From positions 1 to 10,319 of the forward strand of contig CAYVLC010000093.1 of the NCBI GenBank assembly GCA_964452155.1: DNA of 10,319 nucleotides. The letters are read 5' to 3'. Under the pieces are notes generated by a model, which worked only from the letters and a program-made list of their open reading frames with translations, was not told the origin of the DNA and searched no databases. Below, one piece after another: positions 6,051 to 10,319 of the stretch. The translations under genes were made by a program, and so were the position numbers. The stretch's first letter is position 1, and the number at the start of each line of letters is the position of its first letter. Origin of the DNA: UBA2632 sp964452155 (lineage in GTDB: Bacteria; Bacteroidota; Bacteroidia; Bacteroidales; Dysgonomonadaceae).

Positions 6051-6908
6051 TTATCTGAATAAAACAATGGCCTTATACAACAAGAAGTAAGGCATTATTT
6101 CAAGGGCACAAAGGTACACAAAAAAATAGAGAATACCAATGTGAGCTTTTATGAAAAAAGTATATGACTTTGTAAACACAGCAATGCGACCCATAATGAA
6201 AACAGCTAAGAGGAAAAATAGCACATACATCTTAGTTTGGGGTATATAGAAATAAACCACAATGGGGATAAAGCTTAAAGTACCCGTAAGATTGAGAACC
6301 CTCAAATAGGCATTGGTGAGAATATTTGTTTTTGACTTTGAAAATACCCCTCCCATTAGTTTATAGAACAAATACTTGGCCAAAGCAAATAGAGCAACTC
6401 CCACAAAGATTTGTAAAAACAAAACAAGGTAGTCGTAGCTGTTAAAGAAAAGATTTGAATACTGTAAAGCCAAATCGCAAAAAAGAATAGAGTAGATGAA
6501 AAAGGCTAGAAAAACGCCAAACAAATTGCTCCACACATCTGATAGGGTGATTTGCTCGCTATAGTTTTTTTTCTTGCTGCTACCAATAGCGACTATATTG
6601 GCGAAATTATTAAAAAGCACCTGACGGCTATTGAAGAAAAAGAGAGCAGAGAGAACAAACAAGAACGTGAAAACTAAAAACAAAACACCCCCGAATTGTT
6701 GCATAAATGGACGCACCAATGCTTCTAGCCCAGGAGAAATAATTTCTTTGTTTATTGCCTCTATTTCGTAGAATAGCTGAGAACTATCTAACGGTAAATA
6801 CTGATACGAAAAAAAATCATTTGCCGGAATAGTGTCAGCGTTTACAATTGCCTCTTTCCGTAGGACAAAAGGAATAGAATCGGGGTTTTGTGACAACAGA
6901 TTAATCAC
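6051..6908 (-). CDS. DUF4271-family polytopic membrane protein
   Basis: A 285-residue integral membrane protein of unknown function. About 70 mostly polar residues come first, without a signal peptide, followed by six to seven hydrophobic segments at about 73-93, 128-148, 160-182, 207-222, 228-246 and 255-283, the last long enough to be two helices. Short basic loops (SKKKN near 111-115 and KSK near 191-193) suggest cytoplasmic faces. The C-terminal H-x-x-x-L-Y-F-x-x-Y-L-C-A-L-E-I-M-P pattern (256-273) is the part I associate with DUF4271 proteins, a Bacteroidota family usually encoded next to hemD. It sits 38 bp behind the LOG gene and 33 bp ahead of hemD, so co-transcription is likely. A role linked to tetrapyrroles or the envelope is only a guess from position. 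Confidence 0.8.
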   Translation of the reverse strand: MINLLSQNPDSIPFVLRKEAIVNADTIPANDFFSYQYLPLDSSQLFYEIEAINKEIISPGLEALVRPFMQQFGGVLFLVFTFLFVLSALFFFNSRQVLFNNFANIVAIGSSKKKNYSEQITLSDVWSNLFGVFLAFFIYSILFCDLALQYSNLFFNSYDYLVLFLQIFVGVALFALAKYLFYKLMGGVFSKSKTNILTNAYLRVLNLTGTLSFIPIVVYFYIPQTKMYVLFFLLAVFIMGRIAVFTKSYTFFIKAHIGILYFFVYLCALEIMPYFLLYKAIVLFR

Positions 6909-6946
6909 AGATTGGGTCTTAAAGGGGTTCTCTATTTTTGTAAAGA

Positions 6947-7564
6947 TTAAGCTTTTTCCTCAAACTTCGTGAGGTGCGAAAAGGTAGAAGTAGCTTTGCT
7001 TATTTCAGCAATGGCCTCTTCGGGTGTGTCAACCACTCGCCACATAGAGCGATAGCGCACGTGCATAAAATTTTGCTCAATCATATTATCGAACATTGCC
7101 AGCAGTGCATTGTAATAGTTGTTGGTGTTGAGAATAACAATGGGGTGATTGTACAGTCCCAATTGTTTCCATGTGATGATTTCCAATAGCTCTTCTAACG
7201 TACCTACTCCTCCAGGCAATGCAATGACTGCATTAGAGAGATTGGCCATTTTCTGTTTGCGCTCGTGCATAGAGCCAGTTACAATCTGCTCGGTGAGATG
7301 TGGGTGCCCCCAACCCGAATCTACCATGAATTTAGGGATTACACCTTTCACTTTTCCTCCGCGTTGCAAAACCGAATCGATAACTGCACCCATCAATCCC
7401 AGATTGCCGCCTCCATTGATACAAGTGATGCTGTTTTCTGCAAGCAGTTCGCCAAGGCGAACTGCTGCGTCAACATATACTTGGTCAATAGCTGCGCTGG
7501 AGGCACTATATACTGCTACACCAAAATCATTGATGCCATTAAAAGAATTTGCACTTTCACTCAT
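6947..7564 (-). CDS. LOG/TIGR00730-family Rossmann-fold protein (nucleoside 5'-monophosphate phosphoribohydrolase)
   Basis: A 205-residue cytoplasmic protein of the LOG (lysine decarboxylase-like, TIGR00730) family. Characterised members hydrolyse the N-glycosidic bond of cytokinin riboside monophosphates or of AMP, releasing the base and ribose 5-phosphate; they are not lysine decarboxylases despite older names. The signatures are GGGNLGLMG (51-59, nucleotide-binding loop), MHERKQKM (99-106) and the active-site PGGVGTLEE (117-125) followed by TWKQLGLYNHPIVILN (131-146). Length is typical. It starts 18 bp behind metK and ends 38 bp before the DUF4271 gene, so it is probably on the metK transcript. 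The natural substrate cannot be told; AMP or modified adenine nucleotides are both possible. Its link to metK could reflect adenine metabolite salvage, which is inference. Confidence 0.93.
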   Translation of the reverse strand: MSESANSFNGINDFGVAVYSASSAAIDQVYVDAAVRLGELLAENSITCINGGGNLGLMGAVIDSVLQRGGKVKGVIPKFMVDSGWGHPHLTEQIVTGSMHERKQKMANLSNAVIALPGGVGTLEELLEIITWKQLGLYNHPIVILNTNNYYNALLAMFDNMIEQNFMHVRYRSMWRVVDTPEEAIAEISKATSTFSHLTKFEEKA

Positions 7565-7582
7565 ATCTATTTTTCACTATTA

Positions 7583-8887
7583 TTACTGAATTCCAAATGC
7601 TTCTTTAATCTTATCTACAAAATCGAGTTTCTCCCATGTAAACAATTCAACTTCCATAACTATCGAATCATCCATGTAGCGCGATTGGAAAGTCTTTGTT
7701 ATCACCTTTGGTGTTCTTCCCATGTGTCCATAAGAAGCTGTTTCTAAGTAAATAGGATTGCGCAATTTAAGGCGCTGTTCTATTGCTTTGGGGCGCATAT
7801 CAAACAATTCTCTTACTTTTGCTGCTATCTCAATATCTGAAACACCCAATTTTGATTTGCCATACGTGTCCACATAAATATTCATAGGCTCTGCTACACC
7901 AATGGCATAAGCCACCTGTATTAACACTTCGGAAGAAACTCCAGCCGCAACAAGGTTTTTGGCTATATGACGCACTGCGTAGGCTGCCGAACGGTCAACT
8001 TTTGATGGGTCTTTGCCCGAGAAAGCACCACCACCATGCGAGGCTTTGCCTCCGTAGGTATCTACAATTATTTTTCGTCCTGTCAGACCCGTATCTCCAT
8101 GTGGGCCGCCAATAACAAACTTGCCTGTAGGATTTACGTGATACGTAATTTTATCGTTAAAGAGCGAGAAGATGTTTTTCTTGTGCGCATATTTCTGTTT
8201 CACTCTTGGTACGAGTATCTCTATCACATCTTTCCTAATTTTGTTTTGCATTGCTTGGTCTGCAATTTCTGCTGCTTGTTTGCTTTTGTCAGTAGGTTTC
8301 ACAAACTCGTCGTGCTGTGTAGAGAGTACTATGGTGTGAATGCTGCGTGGAGTGCCATCTTCTTCGTACTCTATTGTAACTTGCGATTTTGCATCGGGGC
8401 GAAGATAAGGCATCAAGTGCAATTCGTGTTTACGAATGTGTGCCAACTCCAACAACAGTGCATGACTAAGGTCTAGTGGCAATGGCATATAGTTGTCGGT
8501 TTCGTTGGTGGCATAACCAAACATCATTCCTTGGTCGCCCGCTCCTTGCTCCATGGGATTTTCTTTGGCAACCCCTCTATTTATATCGTCAGATTGTTCG
8601 TGAATACTTGAAAACACGCCACACGATTCGGCTTCGAAGCGATAGGCGCTCTTTGTGTATCCTATATCGGCAATTACCTTGCGTGCCACTTCCGACACAT
8701 CTACATAGGCTTTCGATTTAACTTCGCCTGCCAATATTACTTGTCCGGTTGTAACCAATGTTTCGCATGCAACTTTCGACTCACTATCGTAGGCCAAGAA
8801 TTCATCTAACAACGCATCAGATATTTGGTCGGCTACTTTGTCTGGGTGCCCCTCCGAAACTGATTCTGAAGTAAATAAATAACTCAT
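7583..8887 (-). CDS. metK: S-adenosylmethionine synthase (methionine adenosyltransferase)
   Basis: A 434-residue cytoplasmic enzyme that makes S-adenosylmethionine from methionine and ATP. The family motifs are complete: SVSEGHPDKVADQISDALLD (9-28, with catalytic H14 and metal-ligand D16), the adenosine/methionine signature GAGDQGMMFGY (115-125), GPHGDTGLTGRKIIVDTYGG (261-280) and the P-loop-like GGGAFSGKD (285-293). The protein is about 50 residues longer than the E. coli enzyme, through an insert in the central domain (roughly 185-250) and a longer C terminus, which is usual for the Bacteroidota form. The ATG at 8887 gives the canonical MSYLFTSESVSEGHPDK start. The gene heads the minus-strand series; its leader carries a -7 element and a SAM-II-like riboswitch, so feedback repression by SAM is expected. 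No damaged residue was noticed. Confidence 0.98.
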   Translation of the reverse strand: MSYLFTSESVSEGHPDKVADQISDALLDEFLAYDSESKVACETLVTTGQVILAGEVKSKAYVDVSEVARKVIADIGYTKSAYRFEAESCGVFSSIHEQSDDINRGVAKENPMEQGAGDQGMMFGYATNETDNYMPLPLDLSHALLLELAHIRKHELHLMPYLRPDAKSQVTIEYEEDGTPRSIHTIVLSTQHDEFVKPTDKSKQAAEIADQAMQNKIRKDVIEILVPRVKQKYAHKKNIFSLFNDKITYHVNPTGKFVIGGPHGDTGLTGRKIIVDTYGGKASHGGGAFSGKDPSKVDRSAAYAVRHIAKNLVAAGVSSEVLIQVAYAIGVAEPMNIYVDTYGKSKLGVSDIEIAAKVRELFDMRPKAIEQRLKLRNPIYLETASYGHMGRTPKVITKTFQSRYMDDSIVMEVELFTWEKLDFVDKIKEAFGIQ

Positions 8888-8965
8888 AATCTATATTGTT
8901 TAATAAAATAAAACTAATAACAAGGAAGTCGAACAGTAAAAACGTGCGGAGAATATGATGCAGCA

Positions 8966-9018
8966 TTGTTTTTAGCATTTTTTTCTGTGGTTGCAAGCTA
9001 TTCAAATCTTTCCACCTT
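8966..9018 (-). promoter_or_regulatory. metK: SAM-II-class riboswitch candidate in the metK leader
   Basis: Read on the minus strand, the leader has AAGGTGG, then GATTT, seven bases, TTGCAA, CCAC, an A-rich stretch and GCTAAAAA. The order and spacing match the SAM-II (metA/SAM_alpha) aptamer as I remember it: GAUUU-N7-UUGCAA inside the P1 loop, with GCUAAAAA after the 3' strand. GTGG (9015-9012) pairs with CCAC (8990-8987) as a short P1. Loop bases TAGC (9000-8997) can pair with GCTA (8976-8973) to give the expected pseudoknot. It starts only about 7 bases after the expected transcription start and 79 bp before the metK ATG. A possible competing pairing is GTGGA with TCCGC (8950-8946), just before a T5 run; that mechanism is speculative. 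Confidence 0.72.
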
Positions 9019-9031
9019 GTTTTTGAAAACG

Positions 9032-9039
9032 CAAAGATA
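9032..9039 (-). promoter_or_regulatory. metK: -7 promoter element of metK
   Basis: On the minus strand TATCTTTG matches TAnnTTTG at every fixed position. Transcription would start near 9025, immediately before the riboswitch candidate, giving a leader of about 138 bases. A clear -33 TTTG is not visible. The rest of the 324-bp divergent region (8888-9211) is AT-rich leader and spacer with a T8 run at 9083-9091 and no gene. Confidence 0.55.
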
Positions 9040-9173
9040 AATATAATATATCAGGTTGGTATAACTATTGGTTGTGAAAGTGCTTTTTTTTACAACGCAT
9101 TAACCTGAACAATTAAAAAGAAGCATATATTGTTAAATCTCCTATTATAAGATTGCTACTTGCTTATATTGCT

Positions 9174-9181
9174 TATTTTTG
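9174..9181 (+). promoter_or_regulatory. -7 promoter element of the NlpC/P60 lipoprotein gene
   Basis: TATTTTTG is a perfect TAnnTTTG match, with ATTG (9152-9155) 18 bp upstream as a possible -33 element. Transcription would begin near 9188. This rules out the in-frame TTG at 9179, which lies inside the promoter, as a start codon and favours the ATG at 9212. Confidence 0.5.
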
Positions 9182-9211
9182 TCGTTAAATAAAAACTTAG
9201 ATTATTTGTCA

Positions 9212-10126
9212 ATGCCTTATTCTTCTTATTACAAATCGATGGTATTCATCCTTATGGTACTGGTTTTGGCATCGTGCGCTTCGAGAAAAAGTACCGTTGC
9301 ACACAAAACTAAGAGGGTACAATACGAAATAGTCGATTATGGCAAAAAGCATTTGCACAAACCCTACCAATATGGAGGTAGAGGTCCTTTCGCTTTTGAC
9401 TGCTCGGGCTTTACATTGTTTGTGTTCGGGAAGTTTGGGTACAAACTCGTTGATAGTTCAGCCGGACAAGCACGCCAAGGCGTTGCGATAGGGAGGAAAG
9501 AAGAATTGGAAATTGGCGATTTGGTTTTCTTTGAGGGGCGCACTCACAATGGTAGAGTGGGACATGTGGGCATTGTGAGCGAGCTGAATAAAAATGGAAC
9601 ATTCTACTTTATACACGCCTCAACAAGCAATGGAGTGATTATAACCTCTTCGGAAGAGCCCTACTATAAAGAGCGCTACTTGCGTGGTGGCAGAATTATA
9701 AAGGACAAACCTACAATAGCAGAAAAGCAAGAGAACACGGCGCAATACAACTACGCAAATGCACAGGATAGTATCATTTATAAAGAGACTGCCGACGGCT
9801 TTGTTGCCATTAACACCTCAACGGGCAGCCCAGTGGAAGGTGAGCCAATTGTATCGAGCGAGCAAACAAGTAAACCCACCAAGAGTAAGAAAGAAGAAGA
9901 CAAAAAGAAGAACAGAGATGGCGAAATTCGTCAGGCAGCTATTAGAGGTTCTGAAGAGTCGCCTATCAAAGCACCCAGTTACATTAGTCACAAAGTGAAG
10001 CCAGGCGAAACACTCTTCTCAATCTCCCAAACACACAATTGCTCTGTAGAGCAATTGAAGAAATGGAATCCTGAGATTATGGAAAATAGAATAGAAGCAG
10101 GCCACGAGCTGCATATTTACTTGTAA
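9212..10126 (+). CDS. NlpC/P60 peptidoglycan endopeptidase lipoprotein with C-terminal LysM domain
   Basis: A 304-residue cell-envelope hydrolase that should cleave peptide stems of peptidoglycan (typically D-Glu to diaminopimelate in NlpC/P60 enzymes). It has a lipoprotein signal, VFILMVLVLASC, with lipobox L-A-S-C22; an NlpC/P60 domain (about 38-160) with catalytic C64 in FDCSGF, H118 in GHVGIV and H135 in FIHAST; a low-complexity Lys/Glu-rich linker (about 215-245); and a LysM domain (about 257-303, SHKVKPGETLFSISQTHNCSVEQL in outline) that binds glycan. The frame is open further upstream to a TTG at 9179, but that overlaps the -7 element, and the ATG at 9212 or 9239 both fit a lipoprotein signal; 9212 is preferred. 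It is transcribed divergently from metK and stands alone. Serving in cell-wall remodelling or separation is family inference. Confidence 0.93.
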   Translation: MPYSSYYKSMVFILMVLVLASCASRKSTVAHKTKRVQYEIVDYGKKHLHKPYQYGGRGPFAFDCSGFTLFVFGKFGYKLVDSSAGQARQGVAIGRKEELEIGDLVFFEGRTHNGRVGHVGIVSELNKNGTFYFIHASTSNGVIITSSEEPYYKERYLRGGRIIKDKPTIAEKQENTAQYNYANAQDSIIYKETADGFVAINTSTGSPVEGEPIVSSEQTSKPTKSKKEEDKKKNRDGEIRQAAIRGSEESPIKAPSYISHKVKPGETLFSISQTHNCSVEQLKKWNPEIMENRIEAGHELHIYL

Positions 10127-10207
10127 GCCCCTTTGTGCTTCTGCCGAGCGCGCTTTTATAAAGTGTGTGTGTTGCGTAGCGAAACTATTCTGATTTAATA
10201 ATTTTCC

Positions 10208-10238
10208 CTGCTTCGCAGCACACCGACTATAAATCGGC
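10208..10238 (+). repeat. Interspersed hairpin repeat, copy B
   Basis: Second copy of the 19-base word seen at 24-42, in the same orientation, followed by 7 bases and TCGGC. The CCGA/TCGG stem (10223-10226 with 10234-10237) is kept although the bases inside the loop differ from copy A, and both loops end in AAA. It lies 81 bp beyond the lipoprotein stop. The tail 10127-10319 otherwise holds no gene or clear terminator, only a run of nine C at 10265-10273. Confidence 0.55.
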
Positions 10239-10319
10239 GCGAGCTGCAGTAACCTCTACCCTCTCCCCCCCCCTACTTATTCTCGTTCCAATAATAACTA
10301 TCGGCATATATTCGCTGGC

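Noticed and set aside
7149..7589. Plus-strand open frame of 146 codons opposite the LOG gene, and similar frames at 8036-8476 and 4813-5115
   Set aside because: They are antisense shadows of well-supported genes (LOG, metK, rnpA), with no family-like motifs or start signals.
9051..9108. Inverted repeat TCAGGTT / AACCTGA in the metK-lipoprotein divergent region
   Set aside because: Only 7 bp with a 44-bp spacer, so likely chance; no regulator is encoded nearby.
10265..10273. Run of nine C as a phase-variable tract
   Set aside because: It is intergenic with no recognisable promoter or reading frame attached inside the window, so no switching role can be supported.

Overview
The window looks like chromosomal DNA from a member of the Bacteroidota, most likely the order Bacteroidales. 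The evidence is the AT-rich base composition, the weak Shine-Dalgarno signals, the Bacteroidota-type -7 promoter elements (TAnnTTTG) in front of two genes that start transcripts, a TonB-dependent receptor with an N-terminal carboxypeptidase-regulatory-like domain, and the family-specific cluster DUF4271 - hemD - rnpA - yidD - tatD. These are ordinary housekeeping and metal-uptake genes; I see no phage, CRISPR array, defence island or secondary-metabolite cluster.

Left part (1-3264, plus strand): a two-gene metal-homeostasis unit. A DtxR/MntR-type metalloregulator (203-859) follows a perfect 16-bp palindrome (160-175) that is the obvious candidate operator. It is followed after 11 bp by a TonB-dependent outer-membrane receptor (871-3264). 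The receptor reading frame is broken by one in-frame TGA at 2545-2547 where homologues, as I remember the family, have glycine. It is therefore a recent pseudogene, a sequencing error, or a readthrough case. The native stop of the receptor lies inside the left inverted repeat of a ~227-bp MITE-like element (3261-3487).

Middle part (3512-8887): the convergent junction carries a 15-bp perfect hairpin (3512-3550) and two smaller stem-loops. Everything from 3661 to 8887 is on the minus strand, in transcription order metK (SAM synthetase), a LOG/TIGR00730-family phosphoribohydrolase, a DUF4271 membrane protein, hemD (uroporphyrinogen-III synthase), rnpA (RNase P protein), yidD (membrane-insertion factor) and a TatD-family hydrolase. 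Gaps from metK to hemD are 18-38 bp, which suggests one transcript. The 158-bp gap before rnpA holds its own promoter-like element, and rnpA and yidD overlap.

Right part (8888-10319): a divergent intergenic region separates metK from an NlpC/P60-LysM lipoprotein (9212-10126, plus strand). The metK leader contains a SAM-II-class riboswitch candidate directly downstream of a perfect -7 element, so metK and probably the genes behind it are likely under SAM feedback control. A 19-bp repeat with a following hairpin occurs in the same orientation near both ends of the window (24-55 and 10208-10238), which marks it as a probable interspersed genomic repeat.

No wholly new system is evident. The points most worth checking are the receptor nonsense codon, the MITE-like element, the metK riboswitch in this phylum and the dispersed end repeat.
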